Assembly (NCBI RefSeq): GCF_030127105.1
Contig: NZ_CP126161.1
Span: 806,001-870,000, forward strand
Length of the DNA: 64,000 nucleotides
DNA from: Haloarcula pelagica
GTDB taxonomy: Archaea; Halobacteriota; Halobacteria; Halobacteriales; Haloarculaceae
Direction: 5' to 3'
Shown here: positions 16,287 to 25,264 of the stretch, in pieces
Numbering within the stretch: the stretch's first letter is position 1
Layout: each line of letters opens with the position of its first letter
Translations under genes and position numbers: made by a program
Notes under the pieces: generated by a model
What the model was told of the DNA's origin: nothing
Databases searched by the model: none
What the model saw: the letters and a program-made list of their open reading frames with translations, nothing else

Positions 16287-17069
16287 ATGAACCGGGTGCG
16301 GGTAGCGTCGTTCAACGTCCGCTACGACGCCGCCAAAGACGGGACCGACAACTGGGCACACCGACGCCAACTGGTCGCCGGGACGATCCGCTATCACGCG
16401 CCCGCCGTCGTCGGCGTCCAGGAGGCGATGTCCCATCAGCTTCGGGAGCTTCAGGCGATGCTTCCGGCCTACGACTGGGTGGGTGATCCACGCGACAGCG
16501 TCGCCGTCGGCGGCGAACACACCGCCGTTGGCTACCGGACCGACCGCTTCGACTGCACGGCGACCGACACCTTCTGGCTCTCGGAGACCCCCACAGAGCC
16601 GGGCAGCGTCGGCTGGGACGCGGCGTACCCGCGGGTGGCGACGTGGGCCCGCCTGGACGACGGCGACCCGCTCCTCGTCGTCAACACCCACCTCGACCAC
16701 GAGGGCGAGCGGGCCCGCCGGCGGGGGATCGATCTGGTGCTCGAACGCCTGGACGGCATCGTCGACGGCGAACCGGTCGTGTTGCAGGGCGACTTCAACT
16801 GCGTCGTCGGTGAACCGGCGTACGAACGCGCGGCGGGCCACCCCCTCGCCGACGGCCGCCGGCTGGAAGACACGCGCGGCCTGGCCGACCACCGCCACGG
16901 ACCGACGACGACGCGAACCGACTTCCACGACCTGCTTCCGGGAATGGGGATCGACCACGTGTTCGTCACCGACGACCTGAACGTGGCGAGCCACGCCGTC
17001 TGCACCGACCGGGACGACGACCGCTATCCCTCGGACCACCTGCCAGTGGTCGTCGACATCGATCGCTGA
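16287..17069 (+). CDS. Endonuclease/exonuclease/phosphatase (EEP) family protein
   Basis: A 260-residue metal-dependent phosphoesterase of the DNase I-like fold. Catalytic segments are RVASFNVRYD at the N-terminus, GVQEAM (metal Glu), NTHLDHEG (about 130-137), GDFNC (about 168-172) and SDHLPVV at the C-terminus. The family includes nucleases, phosphatases and sphingomyelinase-like enzymes; the substrate is not evident. Lying between herA and nurA makes a DNA substrate attractive but unproven. It has no signal peptide, so is cytoplasmic. A TTACC element about 27 nt upstream suggests leaderless initiation. Confidence 0.88.
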   Translation: MNRVRVASFNVRYDAAKDGTDNWAHRRQLVAGTIRYHAPAVVGVQEAMSHQLRELQAMLPAYDWVGDPRDSVAVGGEHTAVGYRTDRFDCTATDTFWLSETPTEPGSVGWDAAYPRVATWARLDDGDPLLVVNTHLDHEGERARRRGIDLVLERLDGIVDGEPVVLQGDFNCVVGEPAYERAAGHPLADGRRLEDTRGLADHRHGPTTTRTDFHDLLPGMGIDHVFVTDDLNVASHAVCTDRDDDRYPSDHLPVVVDIDR

Positions 17070-17116
17070 CGCCGCGTCGGAGAGACCCTTTTGCCGCTGG
17101 GGCGCCTACAGAGGGT

Positions 17117-17455
17117 ATGCTTCTCATCCGCGGGTCGGCCGGCGGCACCGGGCTGACCGGGACCCTCTACGAACCCGGCGACTCACCGCCGTCGTTCAAG
17201 GGTGCGCCCGACGGCGGCGCACCGTACGTCTGGGTGTGTGACGCCTTCTACGAGGTCGAGAGCGGCGGCCAGACCCAGACGATCGGCGGCCGGGAACTCA
17301 ACGTCGCCTTCGAGTCGCCGATGCCACAGGAGTTCGCCGACCGCGACAGCGCCATCGAGGCGGCCAAAGAGCACGTTCGCACCCAGTTCGCCCGGCTCGG
17401 CGTCCCCGAGGCAGCCGTCGACGTGACCGTCATGCAAGCCGAGGAGGCACAGTAG
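17117..17455 (+). CDS. Conserved haloarchaeal hypothetical protein, 112 aa
   Basis: A 112-residue acidic soluble protein with no domain I can name with certainty. It begins MLLIRGSAGGTGLTGTLYEPGD and contains an APYVWVCDAFYEVESGG core with two aromatic-rich strands, then a helical C-terminal half. No Cys cluster, membrane span or signal peptide is visible. It lies 47 bp after the EEP gene in the same direction, and a CCCTTTT element upstream may give it its own promoter. Confidence 0.75.
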   Translation: MLLIRGSAGGTGLTGTLYEPGDSPPSFKGAPDGGAPYVWVCDAFYEVESGGQTQTIGGRELNVAFESPMPQEFADRDSAIEAAKEHVRTQFARLGVPEAAVDVTVMQAEEAQ

Positions 17456-17616
17456 TCCGACGCCGGGAAGGCAGACAACAGCGCGGTCGACGAGACCCAC
17501 CGCCCGGAGCGGCGGTGTCCGCCGTGCCCCGACGAATCCGATCGGCGCGACGTATAACAGATTCTATCGAAACAGGGATTATTACGACAGATTCGTTCGC
17601 GGGTTTTGGCGAACAG

Positions 17617-17623
17617 CTATACC
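17617..17623 (+). promoter_or_regulatory. TATA box of the HalOD1 gene
   Basis: CTATACC lies about 27-33 nt upstream of the ATG at 17650. The preceding AT-richer block (17545-17600) holds the direct repeat ACAGATTC twice (17556 and 17586 regions), which may be a regulator site. Confidence 0.5.
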
Positions 17624-17649
17624 CGGCAACAGCGTTGTACTGAGCAGCA

Positions 17650-17940
17650 ATGTCAGAGGCACACAGACAGACCCGGTCGGTGACGCACACGGTGATCAGC
17701 GCCGTGGCACGATACGAGGGCGTCGACCCGGCTTCGCTGACGCCACCGCTGTTCGATGTCGTCGACCCCGACGCGCTCGACGCGCTATTTGCCGACAGGT
17801 ACGTCGGTACCCCCGGCCTACGGTGTGCGTTCACGTACCGCGGCCACCGGGTCGAAGTCGAGTCGAGCGGGTCCGTCACCGTTCGTGACTACGCGGCCGA
17901 ACCGGGGGCGGCCGGGAGCGCCGACACCGTCGAGAGCTGA
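17650..17940 (+). CDS. HalOD1 output-domain protein
   Basis: A 96-residue stand-alone HalOD1 domain, a haloarchaeal module usually placed at the end of signalling proteins. Typical are SVTHTVISAVARYEGVDPASL, PLFDVVDPDALDALF and a C-terminal beta hairpin FTYRGHRVEVESSGSVTV. It likely mediates protein-protein signalling; partners are unknown. It has its own promoter with a TATA box and an almost leaderless start. The stop is 1 bp from the convergent nurA stop. Confidence 0.85.
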   Translation: MSEAHRQTRSVTHTVISAVARYEGVDPASLTPPLFDVVDPDALDALFADRYVGTPGLRCAFTYRGHRVEVESSGSVTVRDYAAEPGAAGSADTVES

Positions 17941-17941
17941 G

Positions 17942-19192
17942 TCAGAACGCTTCCTCGACCGCGCCCCAGCGCAGGTCGTCGTAGCCTCGCTCCCGGTCGG
18001 TGTCGAAGGCGCGCTCGATTCGCCGCGTGAGTTCCTCGCCGCCCTGCCGGTCGATACCGGCGAGTTCGTCGGCCTTCGAGACAGCCAGCGGCGGTCCCTG
18101 TTCGGCCGCAACGTCGTGGAGCACCTGACGGGCGAGTCGCTCCCGACAGTCCGAGTCCCTGGTGAACGCGTAGGGTGCCTCGACGCGGAAGACCAGGTCG
18201 TTGCGCGGGTCGTAACAGACGAAGAAGGTGACTTCGTAGGCCTCCGGGTCCAGCTCTCGCTCGATCCCTAACGCGTCCCCGTCGGCGGCCATGACACCGT
18301 CGGTGCCGGCCCGCGAGCGGAACCAGTTCGTACAGGTCAAGGCGTCGGTCCGCCGGTCGCCGTCGTCGTCGCGCCGTTCGAGCACCCGCCGGAAGAAGGC
18401 GGTGTCGTCGACCCACGGGGCGTTCGTCTTGCGGCGGACGGCGCGGGTCAGCGCCTTCGTCGAGGAGTTCTTCACGAAGCCGATCAGCGGGACATCCCGC
18501 TCGACGAACCGTTCGACGAGTTCGACGTAGTTGCCGACGACGGTCTTCGGGCGGTCGTCCTCGGCCAGCAGGTCTGCCAGTTCCGTCTCGCGGTCGGCCC
18601 ACCGCAGGAGGCCGGTCGGATAGATCGGCCCGTCGAGGACGAACAGGTCCTCGACCATGTCGGCGTTCGTCAGCGCGTGTTCGCTCTCGGCGAGATACAG
18701 CGCCAGCGCGTGGACGACCCGCTGCTCGTAGCGGTCGACCTTGGGGGCGTTGAGCACCCGGCGTTTCGCGTAGCCGCGGTCGTCGACGGCCCAGTCCTCG
18801 GACAGCGAGACGGTGGCGTCGTTGGAGTGGACCGCCATGATGATCGTGCGGCCGCGGTGGAGTTCGACATCCGAGGGGACCGCGCTCATGGCCGCCTGGG
18901 CGACATCCAGTACCAGCCCGTTCTTGAACGTCGTCGGGTTGATCGTCCCCGAGTCCAGTCCGTGCTGGGTCGGGAAGGGCGGGTCGGTCAGCGCGATGTC
19001 GGCGATCGGGACCTTCCGGCGGCGCCGGTCGCCCATCGGGACCAGGATCTCGGTCCCGTCCTGATACAGCGGGTCCAGAAACTCCGCCCACACCCGCTCG
19101 GCGGCGGCGTCGTGGTCGCTCGTCTCGACGGTCTGGCGCACCTGCCGGGCGAGGTGGGCGATACCGTCGACGTGTACCGGGTCCAGAGTCAT
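17942..19192 (-). CDS. nurA: DNA repair nuclease NurA
   Basis: A 416-residue NurA-domain nuclease, the 5'-3' exonuclease partner of HerA in end resection. Acidic catalytic positions appear in GLDSGTI (Asp80) and FVLDGPIYP (Asp187) with an RNase H-like order of strands, and the conserved Tyr-Pro follows. Length is typical of haloarchaeal NurA. Unlike the adjacent herA-nurA operons known in other archaea, herA lies 1.8 kb downstream on the same strand with three oppositely oriented genes in between. Confidence 0.88.
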   Translation of the reverse strand: MTLDPVHVDGIAHLARQVRQTVETSDHDAAAERVWAEFLDPLYQDGTEILVPMGDRRRRKVPIADIALTDPPFPTQHGLDSGTINPTTFKNGLVLDVAQAAMSAVPSDVELHRGRTIIMAVHSNDATVSLSEDWAVDDRGYAKRRVLNAPKVDRYEQRVVHALALYLAESEHALTNADMVEDLFVLDGPIYPTGLLRWADRETELADLLAEDDRPKTVVGNYVELVERFVERDVPLIGFVKNSSTKALTRAVRRKTNAPWVDDTAFFRRVLERRDDDGDRRTDALTCTNWFRSRAGTDGVMAADGDALGIERELDPEAYEVTFFVCYDPRNDLVFRVEAPYAFTRDSDCRERLARQVLHDVAAEQGPPLAVSKADELAGIDRQGGEELTRRIERAFDTDRERGYDDLRWGAVEEAF

Positions 19193-19267
19193 GCGGGGTG
19201 GTTCGACGGCGGGGACGTAAGGGTTTGGTAGGCAGGCTTAGGGGCCGGCGGCCCCTCAGCGGGCGAC

Positions 19268-19312
19268 ATGGGATCGAGTGGCTGGTGTCACAGGCATCGC
19301 CGGAGGTCGTGA
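19268..19312 (+). CDS. Candidate 14-codon leaderless mini-ORF before the CaCA exchanger
   Basis: An ATG at 19268 sits about 28 nt after a TATA-like CTTA element (19237-19240), encodes MGSSGWCHRHRRRS and stops at 19310-19312, one base before the GTG of the exchanger. The Shine-Dalgarno GGAGGT of the exchanger lies within it. It has the same geometry as the frames at 8668 and 13377. Confidence 0.3.
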   Translation: MGSSGWCHRHRRRS

Positions 19313-19313
19313 C

Positions 19314-20246
19314 GTGCTGTTCGACATCCTGTTCGTCGGCGTCGCCGTCCTGGCGCTGTGGATCGGCGCCGGCCAGTTCGTCGCCGGGGCGAGTCAGGCG
19401 GCCCGCCGCCTTGGTGTCCCGGGCCTCGTCATCGGGCTGACCGTCGTCGCCTTCGGGACCTCGGCTCCGGAGTTCGCGGTGACGCTCGACGCCGCGCTCT
19501 CGGGGCGGCCGGATGTCTCCGTGGCCAACGTCGTCGGCTCGAACGTCCTCAACCTGGGCTTTATCCTCGGCGGGACCGCCCTGGTCCGGGCGTTGCCCGT
19601 CGGGCGTGACCTCGTCCGCCGGGACGCCACCTTGCTCGTCGGGACCACGCTCCTGTTGCTCGTGGTCGTCCGTGATCTCCGCGTGGGCCGCGGGGACGGG
19701 ATCGTCCTGTTCGGCGTGCTGGTGACGTATCTCGCAGTGTTGGCCCGTGCCGGAACGACGGGACCGGGTGAGGCGACCGAACCTTCGAGCGCGACCTTCG
19801 GCTGGCTCGATCTCGGTCGGTTGGTCGGCGGGCTGGGACTGGTCGTCGGCGGCGCACACCTGCTGGTCGGGTCCGCGGTCGACATCGCGCTGACGGTCGG
19901 CATCTCCGAGTGGGTGATCGGCGTGACCGTCGTCGCGGCCGGGACCTCGATCCCGGAGTTCGCGACCTCCGTCGCCGCCGTCCGTCGGGGCCGTGTCGGC
20001 ATCTCCGCCGGGAACATCGTCGGGAGTTGCGTGTTCAACACGCTCGGTGTCCTCGGGCTCGCGGCCGCGGTCCGGCCGCTCCCGGTCGCCAGCGCGGCCG
20101 TCGAGACGACGCTGTGGCTGCTTGGGGTGACGGTGCTGGTAGCGGTCATGTTCTACACGAACGAACTGCTCTCACGGGTCGAAGGCGCCGTGCTGGTCGC
20201 GCTCAACGCCGTGAACTGGGTGTTCGACCTCCTGCTCTACGGCTGA
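19314..20246 (+). CDS. Sodium/calcium exchanger, CaCA family (YrbG-like)
   Basis: A 310-residue antiporter with about ten spans in two inverted halves. The alpha repeats are clear: GLTVVAFGTSAPEF with NVVGSNVLNLGFILG, and GVTVVAAGTSIPEFATS with NIVGSCVFNTLGVLG. The Glu of each repeat binds Ca2+. It exchanges Na+ or H+ for Ca2+ across the cell membrane. I chose the GTG at 19314 because GGAGGT (19302-19307) is ideally spaced before it; a GTG at 19278 is the alternative. Confidence 0.9.
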   Translation: MLFDILFVGVAVLALWIGAGQFVAGASQAARRLGVPGLVIGLTVVAFGTSAPEFAVTLDAALSGRPDVSVANVVGSNVLNLGFILGGTALVRALPVGRDLVRRDATLLVGTTLLLLVVVRDLRVGRGDGIVLFGVLVTYLAVLARAGTTGPGEATEPSSATFGWLDLGRLVGGLGLVVGGAHLLVGSAVDIALTVGISEWVIGVTVVAAGTSIPEFATSVAAVRRGRVGISAGNIVGSCVFNTLGVLGLAAAVRPLPVASAAVETTLWLLGVTVLVAVMFYTNELLSRVEGAVLVALNAVNWVFDLLLYG

Positions 20247-20639
20247 TCACTCCTTGCCGGACTGCTCGCGCAGGAGCTTGTCGATCGCGTCGGCGATCTC
20301 CTCGTAGGAGTTCATCGACAGCCCGTCGGTCGTGATGAGCACGCCCTGGCGCTCGGTCGCCACCCGCAGGAGGTAGCCGTTCTCGAAGGCCCGAACCGTG
20401 AACCGATAGTCGCCCAGTTCGGACTCCTGGTAGGCGTTCTCGGTCTGTTTGTACCCCTGCCACTCGTGGCCGACGAAGTCGTTGAGGTCGGCGTCCTGTT
20501 CGAGATCGCCCCGCAGATAGAGCTGCTCGTAGTTCGCGCGAGTGAAGTAAGTGACAGAGCGCAGCGAGTCGCCGGTCGCCGTCCGCGCGGTCGTGACGAT
20601 ACTGTCGGCGAGCTCGTCCGAGAGGATATCCGGGCTCAT
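20247..20639 (-). CDS. Conserved haloarchaeal hypothetical protein (probably DUF7522), 130 aa
   Basis: A 130-residue soluble acidic protein: MSPDILSDELADSIVTTART, then YFTRANYEQLYLRGDLEQDA and RFTVRAFENGYLLRVATERQGVLITTDGLSM. The alternating strands in the second half look like a small sensor-like fold. I recall this as the DUF7522 family but cannot verify the number. Function unknown. It converges with the CaCA gene with no gap and diverges from gpmI. Confidence 0.75.
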   Translation of the reverse strand: MSPDILSDELADSIVTTARTATGDSLRSVTYFTRANYEQLYLRGDLEQDADLNDFVGHEWQGYKQTENAYQESELGDYRFTVRAFENGYLLRVATERQGVLITTDGLSMNSYEEIADAIDKLLREQSGKE

Positions 20640-20750
20640 AGGCGGACCGAGACATCCCACCCTATTAATATCGATGTTCCCGGCACCTGCGACGCTCGCC
20701 GGGAGTCCGTGACCGAAGCCCTCTTTTGAGTCTCCCGCGAGGGTCCAGGC

Positions 20751-22310
20751 ATGCAAGTCGGGCTCGTCATCCTCGACGGCTGGGGGCTCAATCCGGACGA
20801 AGACACGCGGGACGCCGTCGCCGCGGCCGAGACACCGAACTTCGACCGCTACTGGGCGGCCGGCGCCCACTCGACGCTCGAGACCCACGGTCGCCGGGTC
20901 GGCCTCCCGGAGGGCCAGATGGGCAACTCCGAGGTCGGTCACCTGAACATCGGGGCCGGCCGGGTCGTCAAGCAGGACTCGGCCCGGGTCTCCGACAGCA
21001 TCGCCCGCTCGCGTGGCGAGAGTCCGCCCGACGACGACGCAGAAGACCCGCCGTTCTTCGAGAACGAGACGATCCGCTCGGCGTTCGAACACGCCGAGGC
21101 CACCGACGGGCGCGTCCACTTCATGGGGCTGGTCTCGGACGGCGGCGTCCACTCCTACCAGGACCACCTCCACGCGTTGATCGAACTGGCCGGCGAGCGT
21201 GGGACCGACGCCGTCACTCACGCCTTCACCGACGGCCGGGACACCTCACCGACCGGCGGCGAACAGTACCTCACCGAACTCGAAGCCCACGCCGACGACC
21301 ACGGCACGGGCCACGTCGCCACCGTCTGTGGCCGCTACTACGCCATGGACCGGGACCAGAACTGGGACCGGACCCGCCGGGCCTACGACGCCATCGTCGA
21401 CCGGGCGGGCGACCACCACACCGAGGACGCCGTCTCCGCGGCGACCGACTCCTACGAGCGGGACACGACCGACGAGTTCATCGAGCCCACGACCGTCAGC
21501 GACCACGCCGGCCTGGCCGACGGCGACGCGGTGATCTTCTTCAACTTCCGTGCCGACCGCGCCCGACAGCTCACTCGGATGCTCGGGGACATCCGCCCCG
21601 AGGACTGGGGGGCCGACACCTCGCCGCCCGAGATCCGGCTGGTGACGATGACCGAGTACGACGCGACCTTCGGCGTACCCGTCGCCTTCCCGCCGAACCA
21701 GCCAGAAGACGTGCTGGGGGAAGTGCTCTCGGAGAACGGCCGCACGCAGGTCCGCCTGGCCGAGTCCGAGAAGTACCCCCACGTCACCTACTTCCTCAAC
21801 GGCGGCCGCGAAGTGGAGTTCGAGGGCGAGATGCGCCAGATCGTCGAGAGCCCGGACGTGCCGACCTACGACCGCCAGCCCGAGATGAGCGCCCCCGAGG
21901 TGACCGACACCGCGATCCAGTTCATCGAGGACGAGGACCCCGACGCGATGGTGCTCAACTACGCGAACCCGGACATGGTGGGCCACACCGGCGACTTCGA
22001 CGCCGCCGTCGCGGCCGTCGAGGCCGTCGACGAGCAACTCGGTCGCCTCGTCGCCGCGATCAACGCCGCCGGCGGGCACGTCCTGCTCTGTGCCGACCAC
22101 GGCAACGCAGACGATATGGGGACCGCCGAGGACCCCCACACCGCGCACACGACCAACCCCGTCCCGTTCATCTACCTCTCGCCCGACGGGACCGCCGACG
22201 GGAAGACTGCCCGCGAGGGCGGCACGCTGGCCGATCTGGCGCCGACGATGCTCGCGCTCATGGGTATCGAACAGCCCGCGGCGATGACCGGCGAGTCGCT
22301 CGTGGAGTGA
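20751..22310 (+). CDS. gpmI: 2,3-bisphosphoglycerate-independent phosphoglycerate mutase
   Basis: Interconverts 3- and 2-phosphoglycerate in glycolysis and gluconeogenesis; Mn-dependent and alkaline-phosphatase-like. At 519 residues it is the bacterial-type long form, not the archaeal ApgM. VILDGWGLNPD opens the protein, the phosphoserine is Ser60 in GNSEVGHLNIGAGR, and LCADHGNADDM with HTTNPVPF supplies metal ligands near the C-terminus. A CTCTTTTGAG element upstream fits a leaderless start. Confidence 0.96.
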   Translation: MQVGLVILDGWGLNPDEDTRDAVAAAETPNFDRYWAAGAHSTLETHGRRVGLPEGQMGNSEVGHLNIGAGRVVKQDSARVSDSIARSRGESPPDDDAEDPPFFENETIRSAFEHAEATDGRVHFMGLVSDGGVHSYQDHLHALIELAGERGTDAVTHAFTDGRDTSPTGGEQYLTELEAHADDHGTGHVATVCGRYYAMDRDQNWDRTRRAYDAIVDRAGDHHTEDAVSAATDSYERDTTDEFIEPTTVSDHAGLADGDAVIFFNFRADRARQLTRMLGDIRPEDWGADTSPPEIRLVTMTEYDATFGVPVAFPPNQPEDVLGEVLSENGRTQVRLAESEKYPHVTYFLNGGREVEFEGEMRQIVESPDVPTYDRQPEMSAPEVTDTAIQFIEDEDPDAMVLNYANPDMVGHTGDFDAAVAAVEAVDEQLGRLVAAINAAGGHVLLCADHGNADDMGTAEDPHTAHTTNPVPFIYLSPDGTADGKTAREGGTLADLAPTMLALMGIEQPAAMTGESLVE

Positions 22311-22316
22311 GACGGG

Positions 22317-22964
22317 CTACAGCGACCGCCGAGAGACGTAGCGCGGCGGTACCCGGTCGGTGGTGTAGGTCGCCGTCCCGCGTTTGACGATCTCGTGGCC
22401 GTCGGCCCGCATCGACTCGGCGTCGACGACCAGCACCACGGGGTCCTCGGCGTGGCGTCTCCCGACAGCCTGTGCCTCTTCGACCGTCTCCGAGAGGTGG
22501 ACCTTCTGGCGTGACATCGGCCGCAGTCCCTCCGCCATGATCGGGTCGACGTGTCGCGGTGCGGTCCCGTGATACAGCGTCTCTGGCACCGGCGTCGGCG
22601 CCGACGCCAGATCGACCGGGACCGAGTGGCCGTAGGCCGCCCTGATCCGCTGGACGCCGCCGGCCTCGTCGCGCTCGAACCGACCCTTCGGATCGGTCGC
22701 GACGACGCCCTCGACGTGCTCGCGGGTCGCCCAGTCGTACTTTCCTTCGACGGCAGCGACCAGGTCGGCGAGCGGCGTCCAGCCGGCGTCGTCGAGGTCG
22801 ATACCGGCGTCGTCAGGGAAGTGGCGTAACGCACCGCTGAGGAACTTCGAGAGGCGGCGGCGACGGCTCGCGTCGAGGACCTCGCTGCCGGACTCGTCAC
22901 AGACCGGACAGGCAGGCCCCTGGTGGTAGCCGTGGGTCTCGCAGACGAAGATCGGGTCCGGCAT
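22317..22964 (-). CDS. kptA: RNA 2'-phosphotransferase KptA/Tpt1 with N-terminal zinc ribbon
   Basis: Transfers the splice-junction 2'-phosphate of RNA to NAD+, forming ADP-ribose 1'',2''-cyclic phosphate, as in tRNA splicing in eukaryotes; the archaeal role is less clear. The 215-residue protein begins with a small metal site (Cys8, His11 or His14, Cys19, Cys22), then LSKFLSGALRHFP, the RIRAAYGHS loop, LYHGT and HLSETVEEA motifs of the ADP-ribosyltransferase-like fold. It converges with gpmI (6 bp gap). Confidence 0.92.
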   Translation of the reverse strand: MPDPIFVCETHGYHQGPACPVCDESGSEVLDASRRRRLSKFLSGALRHFPDDAGIDLDDAGWTPLADLVAAVEGKYDWATREHVEGVVATDPKGRFERDEAGGVQRIRAAYGHSVPVDLASAPTPVPETLYHGTAPRHVDPIMAEGLRPMSRQKVHLSETVEEAQAVGRRHAEDPVVLVVDAESMRADGHEIVKRGTATYTTDRVPPRYVSRRSL

Positions 22965-23002
22965 GGGTGCCGCTTCGAGCAGGGTGCGGAAAACTCGCTC
23001 GG

Positions 23003-24297
23003 TCAGTGCTGGAGTTCGTCGCCGGTCTGGGACAGTTCGTAGCGGATCGCCAGCACGTCGAAGTGGTCGGCCAGGTCGTCCCGGGTCGCGCGGATCTCCT
23101 CGGGGTCGCCGGGCGGGAACTCCTCGGCGAGTTCGATCGCCCGGTCGAGATCGTCACGCGCACTCGACAGCAGGTCGTAGGCGACCTCCTCGTTGCCGGC
23201 GTCCCACTCCCAGTCGCCGGCGGTCCGGCGCTCGCGGGCCGAAGCGAGCCGCGCCTCGATCAGTTCGCCGAGGACCGTCTCGATCTCCGTGCGGGCGGTC
23301 TCCTCACCGCCCGCGAACGGCGTGCCCTCGCCGCCGACCAGCCCCGCGACGACGCGGTAGCTGTCGAGCGCGTCTTCCAGCGCCGAGGCCCGTTCGCCCG
23401 GCTCCTCGATGCCACCCGCCCGTTCGTGGGCCTCTCGTGCGGCGGTCAGCGGGCGCCGGGCGACGGTCGTCGCCAGGTCGTCGGCGGCGGCCAGCCGGCC
23501 TGTGCCCCCTCGTCGTCGATGTCGTGTGTGGTCGCCACGTCGGTCGCGTCCCGGAACCGCTCCCGGGCCGTTCGGATCCGGTCGTAACTCGCCTCGTACT
23601 GCCGGTCGTCGAGCGACCGGCGGGCCTCCGCGAGGAGGTCCTCGCCGCGGGCGACGTGGCGGTCCCGGACGAGCCGGAAGAGCTCGGTTTCGAGCCGGTC
23701 GATCCGGTCTTCGACGCCGTCGACGGGGGCAGCGTCGGCCCCCTGACGGGCCGTCTCCAGCGCGGTTTCGGCGTCGGCTCGGTACCGATCGAAGGCGGTC
23801 CAATCGGCCGAGTCGAGCGCGTCGGCGAGCGCGTCACAGTGCTCGGAGAGCGCGTCGAGCGCGGTCCGGACCTCGCTCCAGACGCCACAGGCCTCCCGGA
23901 GGAACTCGGCGACCTCGTCGATGTCGGCTTCGCGGGCGGTGAACTCCCAGGTCACGCCGGCCCCGGTCTCGAACCGGAGCCGTGCCGTCAGCAGTTCGGC
24001 GACGGCGTCGGCCGTCTCGATGTCGGCGTAGGGCAGCGACGCCGCGTAGTCGCCGTCGGTGCGGTCCGCGTCACCGACGAGCAAGAGCGCGCGCCGGTCG
24101 GTCAGCGCGGCGACGGCACCGCAGTCCTCGCCCGACGTGACCTTCGTCGTGTCGCCGTCCTCGGTCCGTTCGACGCCGACGCGACGGTTTGTCAGCACGT
24201 GACACAGCCGCTCGTCGCTCCCCAGATACGCGTCGAGCTGTCGCTGGTCGAGAAGGTCGTCCACGTCGCTGGCGTTCCCCTGGAGTGACAGCCCCAT
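23003..24297 (-). pseudogene. Haloarchaeal PH-like/coiled-coil protein gene, disrupted by one-base frameshift
   Basis: Two overlapping minus-strand frames form one protein. The first runs from the ATG at 24297 and becomes low-quality after IDDEGAQAG. The second resumes at GRLAAADDLATTVARRPLTA and ends EYLSQTGDELQH-like at 23003. Adding one base in the run of five C at 23505-23509 joins them into about 431 residues. The N-terminus (1-115) looks like a PH-type lipid or protein-binding domain (LTNRRVGVERTEDGDTTKV), the rest like helical coiled coil. Either a real mutation or a homopolymer sequencing error; function unknown. Confidence 0.7.
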
Positions 24298-24457
24298 GCC
24301 TACCTCTCAGTGTCGACGACGATGTATCCGCTCGACCCGACGGTTGTTGTATGGTTCGCATAAGCATGTCGGTCCCGCTCCGGCCGTCAGAACCCGGCGA
24401 CTGCGGAGGGTCGGCCGGCGGTCGACGCCGCGTTCGACCGTCGGATCTCCCGGCCGG

Positions 24458-25264
24458 TCATCCCGTCCGGAAGGAGAGGTCGAGCGTCGGCGCCGAGTGA
24501 GTCAGCGAACCCATCGAGAGCACGTCGACGCCGGTCGCGGCGTAGTCGGGCACGTCCGCGACGGTGAGACCGCCGCTGGCTTCGGTCAGTGCGGCGCCGT
24601 CGACCAGATCGACGGCACGCGCCGTCTCGTCGGGGGACATGTTGTCCAGCAAGACGATGTCGGCCCCGGCCGCGGCCGCCTCGGGCGCCCGCTCGGGGGT
24701 CTCGACCTCGACTTCGATCTTCGTCGTGAACGACGCCCGCTCGCGGAAGTGAGCGACGGCCGACTCCAGCCCCATCTCGGCGACGTGGTTGTCCTTGACC
24801 ATCACCGTATGCGAGAGGTCCAGCCGGTGTGTGTCCCCGCCCGCGGCGGCGACCGCGCGTTTCTCGATGCCGCGCAGGCCGGGCGTCGTCTTGCGGGTGC
24901 AGGCGACCCGTACGTCGTCCTCGACCGTCCGAGCGGCGTCGACGGCCGCGCGAGTCTTCGTCGCCACGCCCGAGGCGTGGCCGGCGAGGTTGACCGCGAC
25001 CCGCTCGCCCCGGAGCGTCTCGCGGGCCGGACCGTCCGTTCGGAGGACCACGTCGCCGGGATCGATCCGGTCGCCCGACTCGACTGGCGTCTCGACCCCC
25101 ACGTCCAGATAGTCGAACACCGCCGTTGCCGCCGCCAGTCCGGCGACGACGCCGGACTCCTTCGCGACCAGTCGGCCCCCGGTGTCGCCCGGGACGTGGT
25201 TCGTGACATCGTGGTGGCCCACGTCCTCGCGGAGCCAGCGCTCGACATCGGCGTCGGTGAGCAT
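24458..25264 (-). CDS. nadC: Quinolinate phosphoribosyltransferase (decarboxylating)
   Basis: Converts quinolinate and PRPP to nicotinate mononucleotide, the last committed step of de novo NAD synthesis. It has 268 residues. Signatures are the N-terminal LREDVGHHDVT, RTEDDVRVACTRKTTPGLR-like quinolinate site (ACTRKTTPGLR), KDNHV and DIVLLDNMSP in the barrel. Its ATG shares one base with the nadB stop (TGATG), so it is the third gene of a nadA-nadB-nadC operon. Confidence 0.96.
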   Translation of the reverse strand: MLTDADVERWLREDVGHHDVTNHVPGDTGGRLVAKESGVVAGLAAATAVFDYLDVGVETPVESGDRIDPGDVVLRTDGPARETLRGERVAVNLAGHASGVATKTRAAVDAARTVEDDVRVACTRKTTPGLRGIEKRAVAAAGGDTHRLDLSHTVMVKDNHVAEMGLESAVAHFRERASFTTKIEVEVETPERAPEAAAAGADIVLLDNMSPDETARAVDLVDGAALTEASGGLTVADVPDYAATGVDVLSMGSLTHSAPTLDLSFRTG

